This document shows, piece after piece, positions 7,710 to 16,375 of a DNA stretch of 64,000 nucleotides (position 1 is the stretch's first letter; each line of letters opens with the position of its first letter). The DNA comes from Enterocloster asparagiformis (GTDB taxonomy: Bacteria > Bacillota > Clostridia > Lachnospirales > Lachnospiraceae). The notes under the pieces were generated by a model. That model was given only the letters and a program-made list of their open reading frames with translations, was not told the origin of the DNA and ran no database searches. Where the stretch lies: NCBI GenBank assembly GCA_018380885.1, contig JAGZSY010000002.1, positions 62,001 through 126,000 on the forward strand. The letters are read 5' to 3'. The position numbers were made by a program, and so were the translations under genes.

Positions 7710-10403
7710 TTACGCCTTTTTCTTCGCGTAGGGCGTGCCCGCAAGCGGAAGCGATGTCTGGAACTGTCCGTTCCACTTGTAGTACGCGCCCGCAATCGCC
7801 GGGGCTGTGGGGATCGAGGTGATCTCCCCGATGCCGATGGCTCCGAAGGCCACGTCCACGCCGGGCTTCTCCACGATGATGCTCTCGATCTCCGGCGCCT
7901 TGTCCGCCCGGAACAGCCCCAGGGTGCCGAACTTGGCCGTGGGCACGCAGTCCTTTAAGGGGTACTGCTCGGTCAGCGCGTATCCGCAGGACATGAGCAC
8001 GCCGCCCTCGATCTGGCCCTCCACGCTCTTGGGGTTGACCGCCTTGCCCACGTCGTGGGCCGCCACCACCTTTTCTACCGTGCCGTCCTCGTTTAACAGG
8101 CACATCTGGGTGGCGTAGCCGTAGGCCACGTGGGATACGGGGTTGGGAAGGTCCGCGCCCATCTTGTCGGTCTTGGCATAGTATTCTTCGTAGTAATCCC
8201 TGCCGTTTAACAGTGCCAGCTCCTCCCCTGTGAAGGTCACGGCCGCGGTCTCGGGGGATTCCACCTCCACCACCACGTTCTCCAGATAGCGCTTGTCAAA
8301 GGTCTCGCACTGGTATTCGCGCCCGGTCAGCTTAAACAGCTCCCTGCGCAGGTCCTTGGCCGCCCGTCTGGCCGCCTCGCCGGTAATCAGCGTCTGGCGG
8401 GAGCCGGAGGTGGTTCCGGAATCCGGCGCCATGGAGGTGTTGGGGTTGTGGTAGACAATGTCGTCCATGCTGACCCCGGCGCTCTCCGCCACCATCTGCA
8501 CCAGCACGGTGCCCAGGCCCTGGCCGATGCAGGAGGCGCCCGCGTGGATGTGGATTTTGCCGTCCTCCACGATCAGGCGCGCACGGCCCTTGTCGGGAAG
8601 CCCCACGCCCACGCCCGCGTTCTTCAGGGCGCAGCCTAAGCCCACCGGCTTTCCGGCGTTGTAGGCGGCGTAGAACTGATCCTTTACCGCCTCCAGGGTT
8701 TCCGCCAGCCCGGTGGCCGGGTCAGCGATCTGTCCGTTTGGCAGCACCTGTCCCGGACGGATGGCGTTGCGGTAACGCATCTCCCAGGGATCGAGGCCCG
8801 CCATCTCAGCCAGCAGATTGATATTCATCTCAGTGGCAAAAATAGTCTGGGTCACGCCGAAGCCGCGGAACGCGCCTGCCGGCGGGTTGTTGGTGTAGAC
8901 GGCGGTGCCGTCGATGTCGATATTCTGGTAGTTGTAGGGGCCGGCCGCGTGGGTGCAGGCCCTCTGGAGCACCGGGCCGCCCAGAGAGGCGTAGGCGCCG
9001 GTATCCGCCACCACCACCGCCTTCATGGCGGTCAGATATCCGTTCTCATCGCAGGCCGTGGTCAGGTCAATGCTCATGGGATGGCGCTTGGGGTGAATGA
9101 TCAGGCTCTCCTTGCGGGTCAGCTTGCATTTTACGGTGCGCTTAGTCAGGTAGGCGATCAGCGCCGCCTGGTGCTGCACCGTCACGTCCTCCTTGCCGCC
9201 GAAGCCGCCGCCCACCAGCTTGTTCTCCACGATCACCTTATCCGGCTCCAGCCCCAGCAGGATGGAGGTCTCATGGCGGGTGTCGTAGGTTCCCTGGTCT
9301 GTGGAATAGATAAACACGCCGTCCCCGAAGGGCATTGCGATGGCGCACTCCGGCTCCAGGAATGCATGCTCGGTCCAGGGAGTCTCGTAGTGCTTTGTCA
9401 CCTTGTATTTTGAATTGGCGATCACTTCCTCAGCGTTGCCGCGGACCAGATGCTCATGGCTGAGCACGTTTCCGGCAGAGTGCACCAGGGGAGCGCCCTC
9501 GGCCAAAGCCTCGGCCGGACAGGTAACGGGCTTTAACTCCTCGTACTCCACCTCCACCAGGGCCTTGGCCTGCTCCAGAAGCTCCGGCGTCTCGGCCGCC
9601 ACGATGGCGACGGAATCGCCCAGATAGCGGGTGGTCCCGCCCACGGGGATCATGGTGTCCCAGTCCTGCTTCAGATGGCCCACCTTGTTCTTGCCCGGCA
9701 CATCCTCCGCAGTCAGCACGCAGACCACGCCGGGAAGGGCCTTAGCCTTCTCCGTGTGAATCGCTTTGACCAGCGCCCGCGGATATTTGGTGCGCACCGC
9801 GCCGCCGTAGATCATGCCCGGCAGGTCCACCTGGTCCATATCGTCCACGTACTGGCCGGTGCCAAGCACCTTGCCCTCCACGTCGATCCGGTGCATCATG
9901 GAACCCACCTTGACCATCTTCTCCTGCTCAGACACGGGAATGTCCTCCCGCAGCATCCTGGCTGCCAGCTCAATGGCGTCGATAATCTTCTTGTAGCCCG
10001 TGCACCGGCAGTAATTGTTGCGGATGGCGTGGGCGATCTCCACGCGGCTGGGGCTGGGATTTACATCCAGCAGACCCTTGGCGCAGATCACCATGCCGGG
10101 GATACAGAAGCCGCACTGAACCGCTCCGGCCTCCCCGAAGGCGTACACGTACACGTCCTTCTCCCGCTGGCTGAAGCCCTCCACGGTGAGAATATGTTTT
10201 CCCTCCATGCGCCCCATCTTCTGCACGCAGGCCTTGGTGGCTTTTCCGTCCACCAGAACCGTGCATGTTCCGCAGGCGCCCTCGCTGCAGCCGTCCTTGA
10301 CGGATTTTAAGCGGCAGTCGTTCCGCAGCACATCGATCAGCTTGCGCTCAGCGTCCGCCTCGACCTCCCGGCCGTTTATCCATACTTTACAATAAGAGCT
10401 CAT
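7710..10403 (-). CDS. xdh: Selenium-dependent xanthine dehydrogenase-type molybdenum hydroxylase (2Fe-2S + Moco fusion)
   Basis: An 897-residue enzyme joining the ferredoxin part and the large molybdenum subunit of the xanthine dehydrogenase family. Residues 1-75 hold a plant-type 2Fe-2S site (Cys39, Cys44, Cys47, Cys59), residues 90-140 the second 2Fe-2S site (CGFC at 97-100, CRC at 132-134), and residues about 170-897 the Moco domains, with VGGGFGGKED, GAFRGFG and the catalytic glutamate in GIGEITSIP (Glu860). The FAD-binding domain of classical xanthine dehydrogenases is missing, as in the selenium-linked XdhD group, so electrons must go to another protein, possibly YgfK encoded nearby. 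Expected reaction: hydroxylation of a purine such as hypoxanthine or xanthine, or the reverse. The nearby selD/yedF/yqeB genes support a selenium-containing active site. Overlaps the upstream DUF3343 gene by 17 bp. Confidence 0.92.
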   Translation of the reverse strand: MSSYCKVWINGREVEADAERKLIDVLRNDCRLKSVKDGCSEGACGTCTVLVDGKATKACVQKMGRMEGKHILTVEGFSQREKDVYVYAFGEAGAVQCGFCIPGMVICAKGLLDVNPSPSRVEIAHAIRNNYCRCTGYKKIIDAIELAARMLREDIPVSEQEKMVKVGSMMHRIDVEGKVLGTGQYVDDMDQVDLPGMIYGGAVRTKYPRALVKAIHTEKAKALPGVVCVLTAEDVPGKNKVGHLKQDWDTMIPVGGTTRYLGDSVAIVAAETPELLEQAKALVEVEYEELKPVTCPAEALAEGAPLVHSAGNVLSHEHLVRGNAEEVIANSKYKVTKHYETPWTEHAFLEPECAIAMPFGDGVFIYSTDQGTYDTRHETSILLGLEPDKVIVENKLVGGGFGGKEDVTVQHQAALIAYLTKRTVKCKLTRKESLIIHPKRHPMSIDLTTACDENGYLTAMKAVVVADTGAYASLGGPVLQRACTHAAGPYNYQNIDIDGTAVYTNNPPAGAFRGFGVTQTIFATEMNINLLAEMAGLDPWEMRYRNAIRPGQVLPNGQIADPATGLAETLEAVKDQFYAAYNAGKPVGLGCALKNAGVGVGLPDKGRARLIVEDGKIHIHAGASCIGQGLGTVLVQMVAESAGVSMDDIVYHNPNTSMAPDSGTTSGSRQTLITGEAARRAAKDLRRELFKLTGREYQCETFDKRYLENVVVEVESPETAAVTFTGEELALLNGRDYYEEYYAKTDKMGADLPNPVSHVAYGYATQMCLLNEDGTVEKVVAAHDVGKAVNPKSVEGQIEGGVLMSCGYALTEQYPLKDCVPTAKFGTLGLFRADKAPEIESIIVEKPGVDVAFGAIGIGEITSIPTAPAIAGAYYKWNGQFQTSLPLAGTPYAKKKA

Positions 10404-10608
10404 AAATATCCTCCAGTTCTATCCCTGTCTGCTCCAACAGGGATTCTAATTGGCTGCGCGATTCCACCGGCGCGCTCCAGGCCATGCCGCAGCCCGCCCG
10501 GATCGCGGACGGAACGGGGATCAGGCGTCCGGGAAGGCCGCGCTCCCGCGCCTCCTTCTCCATCCTAAGCGCCTGGGTGGTTCCCGGAAATGTTATCACA
10601 AGTTTCAT
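10387..10608 (-). CDS. DUF3343 protein, putative Se/S carrier-like
   Basis: A 73-residue protein starting MKLVITFPGTTQAL, with an invariant-looking cysteine in AIRAGCGMAW, typical of DUF3343. Families of this domain are found with selenium and sulfur trafficking genes and are described as putative Se/S carriers; activity is unproven. The ATG at 10,608 is chosen because family members begin with this strand; the ribosome binding site is weak (GAGG about 14 bp upstream), so a GTG 21 bp upstream is an alternative. The 3' end overlaps the xdh start by 17 bp, implying translational coupling with the selenium-dependent hydroxylase, an apt place for a selenium delivery protein. Confidence 0.78.
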   Translation of the reverse strand: MKLVITFPGTTQALRMEKEARERGLPGRLIPVPSAIRAGCGMAWSAPVESRSQLESLLEQTGIELEDIYELLL

Positions 10609-10978
10609 GGTTTTTACACGCGGCACCTCACCCCGCCCCCTTTTCCAGCCAATTCCCATACATTTTACAGTCGTAACGTTTCCCTTCACACGGCCGGTAT
10701 GGCCAATGTGCGAACCGGGCGACCTGTACGTTTCGTCTCAAATTCATCCGCCAAATGCGCGGGCGATCCGCGCAGCGGAAATGTTATTTATTTAACAATA
10801 ATATGGATATAAAAGCTGCGCCGCCCCTGCCGCGGCAATGCGGCAACTGCCCGGGAGCCGCCATTTTGGCCGCGCGCTCCCGAGCTGTCATTCCACTTAT
10901 ATTCCGTTCACCGCGGTCCCGGGACCGGCGACCGTTTGACGAGGACGCCAAAATCCCGGCCCGGACGCGGTTCTGCCA
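10609..10978. other. Intergenic region upstream of DUF3343-xdh
   Basis: About 370 bp after ygfK and before DUF3343, both minus strand. Most of it is GC-rich with no gene I can support. An AT-rich patch at about 10,778-10,815 contains a Rex-like 18-bp palindrome (separate entry) and is the best place for the promoter of the DUF3343-xdh-GNAT-hydA operon, giving a leader of about 170 nt. Open frames crossing this stretch on the plus strand look non-coding. Confidence 0.4.
10781..10798 (-). promoter_or_regulatory. Rex-like 18-bp inverted repeat upstream of the DUF3343-xdh operon
   Basis: On the minus strand TTGTTAAATAAATAACAT: arms TTGTTAA and ATAACAT with a 4-bp spacer, five of seven positions of the second arm matching the Rex consensus TTAACAA. 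It is nearly identical (16/18) to the element before yedF at 1,639-1,656. It lies 173 bp before the DUF3343 start in the only AT-rich part of the intergenic region. A redox (NADH/NAD+) input to purine oxidation or reduction would make sense, but the regulator assignment is inference. Confidence 0.4.
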
Positions 10979-13963
10979 TTACAGCATATATGCGTAATCC
11001 CGAATCACCGTCTCGATGATCTTACCGATCCCCTCTGGCACAACGTCGCTTGGGGTTCCGGCCACATAGTCCACCACCTTGCCCTGCAGGCGCACCTTGC
11101 AGGCGCCGGTCTCACGCTTCAACACCACGAAGCCCTGGTTCTCGCTGTCCTCCATGTCCTTCTCGTTGGCGAACAGGGTGAACTTGTCAAGATACGGAGC
11201 GCTGTCCCAAGGACAGAAGCTCTTGCAGTTGCCGCACTCGTTGCACATGTAGTCCACGTGGATAATCTGATGGCGCTCCATGCCCGGAACAGTCAGGGTG
11301 ATATTGGCCCTGTTGGGACATACCTCCACGCAGTTCTCGCAGTAGCTGTTGCAGGACAGGCAGCGCTTGCTGTCCACATCCGCCTCGTCCTCCTCCATCA
11401 GGTTGCCCTTGCGGCCGTAGATATTGTCCGCATCTGACAGGCTGAACAGATCCCCGGCTACGGCGCGGCCCAGAATGGCCTCGGCAGCCTTCTTGCCGTC
11501 CCGGATGCCTTCCACCACGGTGGCCGGTCCGTAGAGCCCGTCTCCCGCAGCGTATACGCCCGCCACGCTGGTCTCCAGGGTGTCCTGGTCTGCCTGCACG
11601 CGGCCTCTGCCATCCAGCGCAATGCCGTTGGCCTGGTAGAACGCGCCCGGAACCTTCTCGCCCACGGCTGCGATCACCGTGTCGGCGGGAACCTCAACCA
11701 CCTCGTCGGTCTCCACCACGCCGCGGCGTCCGCTGGCATCGTAGTCGCCCAGCACCATCCGCTTGCAGTAGAGCACGCCGCCCGCCAGCTTCACCGGCGA
11801 AAGCAGCTCCGCGAACTCCACGCCGTCGTCGATGGCCATCTCCAGCTCTTCAGCGTCCGCCGGCATATAGCGTTTTGTTCTGCGGTAGACCAGGGAAACC
11901 TTCTTCACGCCCTTGTTGCGCTTCGCCGCCCGGGCGGTATCCATGGCTGTGTTGCCGCCGCCGATCACGACCACGTTCTCACCCAGGTCAAGGTTGCCGT
12001 CGGTGGCTTTAAACTGAGCCAGGAATTCCAGAGCATTCTTCGCCTCGCCCTCTTCCAGGCGCAGGGTTCCCGGGGTGGAGGCGCCCAATGCCAGCACCAC
12101 GTAGTCGTAGTCCTTTTTCACCTCGTCCACGGAGCCGATCTCCCTGCCCGTGACGATCTCCACGCCCATGGCCTCCACCAGCCTGGCGTCGTTGTCGATG
12201 GCCTCGTCGGGGATGCGGAAGCCCGGAATCACGTTGCGGACCACGCCGCCCAGCTTCTCCTCCTTCTCAAACAGGGTCACCTTCATGCCGCCTCTGCCCA
12301 GGAAGTAAGCGGCGGCCATTCCAGCCGGTCCTCCGCCCACCACAGCAACGGTCTTGTCGCTGGCAATTTCCGGCTTTTGAAGCTTCGCCATCACGGCCTC
12401 AAATCCGCCCTCGGCGGCCTCCAGCTTGGTTCTGCGGATATTGACCGGGGTCTCGTAGAAGTTGCGGGTGCACTTGCTCATGCAGTTGTGCGCGCAGATG
12501 GTGCCGGTGATAAAAGGAAGCGGGTTCTTCTGCAGGATCACCTCCAGGGCCTCCTCGGCCTTTCCGGCGCCCATAAGCTTTAAGTAGGCGGTGATATCCT
12601 GATGGATGGGGCAGCCCTCCTCACAGGGAGCCACGAAGCAGTCGGTCAGCGGAACCGGGCGCTTAATCTTTCTGGAGGGAAGGGGCTTGACGGCCTTCAC
12701 GTGGTGTTTATCGGTCTTGGCCGCTTCCACCAGCTGAGCCACGCGCTCTGCATCCACTCCCGCAAAGGACTTGGCCTCGTCCCTGGCAAAAATCTGTCCG
12801 ATCTGCTCCAGTCTCTGGTAGCCGCCGGGCTTTAACATAGTAGTGGCCATGGTCACAGGCCAGATGCCCGCGTCCACGATATCTTTAATATTGAAGTAAT
12901 CCGCGCCGCCGGAGTAGGAGATGCGCAGCTTTCCGCCAAAATCCTTTGCCAGCTTCATGGCCACGGACATGGACAGCGGGTACAGGCTCTTTCCGGACAT
13001 GTACATTTCCTCGCTGGGCAGCTCGCCGGCCTTCACGTCCACGGGGAAGGTGTTGGTGATCTTCACGCCGAACTCCAGGCCCTTCTCGTCGGCCAGGGCC
13101 TGTAGGCGCTCCAGCATGGGCACCGCGTCGCTGTACTGTAAATCGTCTTTAAAATGGAAGTCGCCGAAGGCCACATAGTCGTAGCCCATGGAATCCATCA
13201 TCTCTCTGGCGTACTCGTAGCCCAGGAGGGTGGGGTTGCACTTGATAAAGGTGTGAACCTTCTTCTCCTCGATCAGATAGCGGGCGATGCGCTCAATCTC
13301 CTGGGGCGGGCAGCCGTGGAGTGTGGACAGGGTGGCGCAGTTGCAGACCGCCGGGGAGATTCCCTCGATGTCCTCTCTCGTCACCTTCTCAAACAGGTCC
13401 GCATGGTCCAGCAGCCACTGGCGGCACTCCTTAAATACGGGCGTCTGGGAGGCGTCCTTCATGCCCTCGATAAAATTGTCAATTTTTTCCGTTTTGATGC
13501 CCTCCAGGTCGTAACCCACGGACATATTGAACTGGAAGCCGTCCATTGCGCCTAAGCCGTACTCTTTCGCCACCACCTGGCAGGCGAACCAGGCCTTCAC
13601 ATACTCGTCAAATGCCTGGGGCACGTACAGCTCGGTGGACCACTCGCAGTTGTAACACTCGTCGTCCGCCTTAATACAGGGCTTGTTCACCGGAAGGTCC
13701 TCGCCGTCCAGCTTCTGCACGGTTTTCAGCTCAAAGAAACGGCTGCCCGCCACGTAGGAGGCCACGATGTTCTGGGCCAGCTGGGTGTGGGGTCCTGCGG
13801 CCGGGCCGAAGGGAGTCTCCAGCTTGCGGCCGAAAATCTCGTATGTATGGGAGGGATCGGCCACAAAGGGTCTGCGCACGCCGAAAATCGCGCCTTTCTC
13901 GTGTTCCTTTAAAATCCAGTTCATCAGATTCCCAAAGGGAATCGGGGTCATTCTATCGCTCAT
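10979..13963 (-). CDS. ygfK: YgfK, putative NAD(P)H/FAD/Fe-S oxidoreductase of the selenium-purine cluster
   Basis: A 994-residue multidomain flavoprotein of the YgfK family (annotated as putative selenate reductase subunit). About residues 1-420 resemble a dihydroorotate-dehydrogenase-type FMN barrel. About residues 430-540 are a glutamate-synthase-like Fe-S domain (CFVAPCEEGCPIHQD, CAHNCMSKC). About residues 545-840 hold an FAD/NAD(P) two-dinucleotide-fold unit with VAVVGGGPAGMAAA and VVVIGGGNTAMDTARA. The C-terminus has two ferredoxin sites (Cys868/871/875/878/882 and Cys907/910/913/917). This layout, like dihydropyrimidine dehydrogenase, suits NAD(P)H-linked reduction or oxidation of a purine or related ring. 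Reduction of uric acid, or serving as the electron partner of the FAD-less hydroxylase, are the likely roles (inference). It follows ssnA by 34 bp with TAGGAGGATATTTCC before the ATG. Confidence 0.9.
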   Translation of the reverse strand: MSDRMTPIPFGNLMNWILKEHEKGAIFGVRRPFVADPSHTYEIFGRKLETPFGPAAGPHTQLAQNIVASYVAGSRFFELKTVQKLDGEDLPVNKPCIKADDECYNCEWSTELYVPQAFDEYVKAWFACQVVAKEYGLGAMDGFQFNMSVGYDLEGIKTEKIDNFIEGMKDASQTPVFKECRQWLLDHADLFEKVTREDIEGISPAVCNCATLSTLHGCPPQEIERIARYLIEEKKVHTFIKCNPTLLGYEYAREMMDSMGYDYVAFGDFHFKDDLQYSDAVPMLERLQALADEKGLEFGVKITNTFPVDVKAGELPSEEMYMSGKSLYPLSMSVAMKLAKDFGGKLRISYSGGADYFNIKDIVDAGIWPVTMATTMLKPGGYQRLEQIGQIFARDEAKSFAGVDAERVAQLVEAAKTDKHHVKAVKPLPSRKIKRPVPLTDCFVAPCEEGCPIHQDITAYLKLMGAGKAEEALEVILQKNPLPFITGTICAHNCMSKCTRNFYETPVNIRRTKLEAAEGGFEAVMAKLQKPEIASDKTVAVVGGGPAGMAAAYFLGRGGMKVTLFEKEEKLGGVVRNVIPGFRIPDEAIDNDARLVEAMGVEIVTGREIGSVDEVKKDYDYVVLALGASTPGTLRLEEGEAKNALEFLAQFKATDGNLDLGENVVVIGGGNTAMDTARAAKRNKGVKKVSLVYRRTKRYMPADAEELEMAIDDGVEFAELLSPVKLAGGVLYCKRMVLGDYDASGRRGVVETDEVVEVPADTVIAAVGEKVPGAFYQANGIALDGRGRVQADQDTLETSVAGVYAAGDGLYGPATVVEGIRDGKKAAEAILGRAVAGDLFSLSDADNIYGRKGNLMEEDEADVDSKRCLSCNSYCENCVEVCPNRANITLTVPGMERHQIIHVDYMCNECGNCKSFCPWDSAPYLDKFTLFANEKDMEDSENQGFVVLKRETGACKVRLQGKVVDYVAGTPSDVVPEGIGKIIETVIRDYAYML

Positions 13964-13997
13964 GGAAATATCCTCCTAAATTATATTCTGGTACTGT

Positions 13998-15329
13998 TTA
14001 GCCGTTGATGGAGCGCTCCAACTTCTGCGCCTCCGCTCTCACTTCCGCCATCACCTTCTCCTCGTCGATTCCGATCAGCTCCCGGTCCTTCATCAGCACC
14101 TTGCCGTTGCAGACCGTGGTCACCACGCTGCGGCCGGTCATGCCGAACAGGATATGGCCGTTCACGTTGCCGGCGTTCATGGGGGTCAGGGGGATGTAGT
14201 CGGTTACGATCACGTCCGCCGCCGCTCCCTCCTTCAGCACGCCCAGCTGCTTCTTGAAGTAGCGGTTGGCAATCTTCGGGTTGCCCTCAAAGAGCATCTG
14301 CGGAACCTCGCTCCAGGCCGCGCCCGGATCGCACAGGTGATGCTTGTGCAGCACGTTGGCCACCTTGTAGGACTCCAGCACATCGTGGGTGTAGCCGTCC
14401 GTGCCCAGGCCGGTTAAAATTCCCCGGTGCACGATCTCCATGGTGGGCGGGCAGCCGCAGGCGTTGCCCATATTGGACTCGGGATTGTGCACGACCATGG
14501 TATCCGTTTCCTTAATTAATTCCATCTCGTGGGGATTCACGTAGATGCAGTGCCCCAGCAGCGTCTTGCTGCCCAGGATGTTGCAGTCGTACAGACGGTC
14601 CACAATGCGCTTGCCGTATTTTTTCAGGCAGTCGTGCAAATCCTCGATGCCCTCGGCCACGTGGATGTGGTAGCCCACCTCCGCGGGCTTGTTGGCGGCC
14701 GCCAGCTCCATGGTCGCGTCGGAGATGGTGAACTGCGCGTGCATGCCCATCATGCCGGCGATCATGTCCGTATCGTCCGCCAGGGCGTGCTTGATCCAGG
14801 CCGCGTTCTCCATCACCGCCTCCCTCGCCTTGTCCATGCCGTCGCGGTCGGAAACCTCATAGCACAGGCAGGTGCGGATTCCAAGCTCCTTAGCCGCGTC
14901 CTCGATGGCGAACAGGCTGTCGTGGATTTCGCCGAAGCTGGCGTGGTGGTCGAAAACCGTGGTAACGCCGTTCTTGATGGAATCAATATAGGTAGCGCGG
15001 GCGCTCTGGCGCGTCTGCTCGTTGGTCAGATGGCGGTCGATGGTCCACCACATGCCATCCAGAATCTCCAGAAAGCCGTTGGGATTGTATCCGTTGATGG
15101 AAAGGCCCCTCGCCATGGCGCTGTAAATATGCTCGTGGGTGTTGATAAACGCAGGCATGATCACGCCCCCCCTGGCGTCCACATACTCTGCTTCCGGAAA
15201 TTCCTGTCTGATCGCCTCCGCGGTGCCGACCCGGACGATGGTTCCCCCGTCCATTGCAACCGCGCCGTTCTCATAAAAAGGAACTTCCGAATCCCTGGTT
15301 ACTAACCGTCCATTGCCAATTACTAACAT
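13998..15329 (-). CDS. ssnA: SsnA, putative aminohydrolase/amidohydrolase
   Basis: A 443-residue amidohydrolase-superfamily protein of the selenium-linked SsnA family. Metal ligands follow the cytosine/guanine-deaminase pattern: His65/His67 in NTHEHIYS, a later histidine in YHIHVAEG, a third in LLGHCIY and the aspartate in LGTDGYTHD. It probably hydrolyses a C-N bond of a purine-derived ring; deamination or ring opening cannot be told apart from sequence. It heads the minus-strand ssnA-ygfK pair and is divergent from the YheO-type regulator, so the 360-bp intergenic region probably controls both arms of the cluster. A promoter (TTGCAA-17-TAGTAT) lies about 130 bp upstream and AGAGAGG precedes the ATG. 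Confidence 0.9.
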   Translation of the reverse strand: MLVIGNGRLVTRDSEVPFYENGAVAMDGGTIVRVGTAEAIRQEFPEAEYVDARGGVIMPAFINTHEHIYSAMARGLSINGYNPNGFLEILDGMWWTIDRHLTNEQTRQSARATYIDSIKNGVTTVFDHHASFGEIHDSLFAIEDAAKELGIRTCLCYEVSDRDGMDKAREAVMENAAWIKHALADDTDMIAGMMGMHAQFTISDATMELAAANKPAEVGYHIHVAEGIEDLHDCLKKYGKRIVDRLYDCNILGSKTLLGHCIYVNPHEMELIKETDTMVVHNPESNMGNACGCPPTMEIVHRGILTGLGTDGYTHDVLESYKVANVLHKHHLCDPGAAWSEVPQMLFEGNPKIANRYFKKQLGVLKEGAAADVIVTDYIPLTPMNAGNVNGHILFGMTGRSVVTTVCNGKVLMKDRELIGIDEEKVMAEVRAEAQKLERSING

Positions 15330-15455
15330 AACCTCTCTCCTTTACTCGGTGGTTTTCTTCCTGATTTCGTAGCTGTCTCATATTGTAATTCCGATCGGCC
15401 GCATTCCGCTTTCCATGCCTCTGCTTTTTAAGCAGAATGCGCCTCCTGTACCCCT

Positions 15456-15484
15456 ATACTAACACCTGTACCCGCCATTTGCAA
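15456..15484 (-). promoter_or_regulatory. Predicted sigma-A promoter of ssnA-ygfK
   Basis: On the minus strand TTGCAA (complement of 15,479-15,484), a 17-bp spacer, then TAGTAT (15,456-15,461). Transcription would start near 15,449 and give a leader of about 120 nt that includes a small hairpin, CTGCTT-TTT-AAGCAG, at 15,421-15,435. Confidence 0.5.
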
Positions 15485-15535
15485 GCAAAAAATGCAAAAT
15501 TTTTTAGATATCAAAAATTTTTTTGTAAAAAAGTA

Positions 15536-15563
15536 TTGCATTTCCTTTTTTTTGTGATATGAT
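15536..15563 (+). promoter_or_regulatory. Predicted sigma-A promoter of the YheO-type regulator
   Basis: TTGCAT at 15,536-15,541, a 16-bp T-rich spacer, TATGAT at 15,558-15,563, in the AT-rich divergent region between ssnA and the regulator. The start would be near 15,570, about 120 nt before the chosen start codon. Confidence 0.55.
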
Positions 15564-15586
15564 GGAATCATAAACAACGAGGCAAA

Positions 15587-15610
15587 TTTAACAATCGTGT
15601 TTATTGTACA
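15587..15610. promoter_or_regulatory. Inverted half-sites just downstream of the regulator promoter
   Basis: TTTAACAAT and ATTGTACA, an interrupted inverted repeat with a 5-bp symmetric core (ACAAT/ATTGT) separated by 7 bp. It lies about 20 bp after the predicted start of transcription, where a repressor would block the regulator's own transcription. Another TTAACAAT occurs at about 16,362-16,369 in front of dpaL, so this could be a shared half-site of the local regulator. Weak evidence. Confidence 0.3.
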
Positions 15611-15690
15611 AAGTTACCTAATTTTGAAGAATTTTGATAACTGCCTGCACCGCTGCAGTTACGAATCCTGAAGGAAAGGAGAATATGCTT

Positions 15691-16350
15691 ATGACTTACA
15701 CATTAGGACTTTTGACGCAGATAGCCGACGGCCTTTCCAGACAGTTCGGTCCTGATTGTGAAGTGGTAATCCACGATCTGAAAAAGCATGACATGGAACA
15801 CTCCATCGTATACATTACCAATGGACATATCACCAACCGGCAGGTCGGCGACGGCCCGTCCAAGGTCGTGCTGGAAACCCTTCACAATAAGGACGCCGCT
15901 TCCCTCAAAGACCATCTGGGTTATTTAACCCGAACGGCCAACGGGCGGATCTTAAAATCCAGCACCTTCTACATTCACAACGAGGAAGGCGACGCCATCG
16001 ACTACATACTGGCGATCAACTACGACATCACCGGGCTGATGACGGTGGACCGGTCCATCAAAGCGCTGATCGATACCGAACCCCAATCGGATGCAAAAAA
16101 GCAGCCGGATCAGATCGTCACCAACGTCACCGACCTGCTGGACAGCTTGATCGAACAGTCCGTACTCATGGTTGGCAAGCCGGCAGCTCTCATGAATAAA
16201 GAAGAGAAGGTTGCGGCGATCCAATTCTTAAATGATGCGGGAGCATTCCTGATTACCAAGTCCGGCGACAAGATCTCCAAGTACTTCGGGATTTCAAAAT
16301 TCACTCTGTACAGTTACATCGATGTGAACAGCCGCAAGTCGGACAGCTAG
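15691..16350 (+). CDS. YheO/DauR-family transcriptional regulator (PAS-like + HTH)
   Basis: A 219-residue regulator with an N-terminal YheO-type PAS-like domain (motifs FGPDCEVVIHD, ITNGHITNRQVGD and SSTFYIHNEEGDAIDYILAIN) and a C-terminal helix-turn-helix (KISKYFGISKFTLYSYID). The start at 15,691 is preferred over an ATG two codons upstream because GGAG at 15,678-15,681 is then 9 nt away instead of 3. The best-known relative, DauR, regulates D-arginine catabolism in response to a ligand. Here it sits at the divergence of the two purine-degradation arms and directly before dpaL, so it is the probable local regulator. Its ligand may be a purine, ureide or diaminopropionate (inference). Confidence 0.85.
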   Translation: MTYTLGLLTQIADGLSRQFGPDCEVVIHDLKKHDMEHSIVYITNGHITNRQVGDGPSKVVLETLHNKDAASLKDHLGYLTRTANGRILKSSTFYIHNEEGDAIDYILAINYDITGLMTVDRSIKALIDTEPQSDAKKQPDQIVTNVTDLLDSLIEQSVLMVGKPAALMNKEEKVAAIQFLNDAGAFLITKSGDKISKYFGISKFTLYSYIDVNSRKSDS

Positions 16351-16375
16351 GCAACCTCTGTTAACAATTATATTC

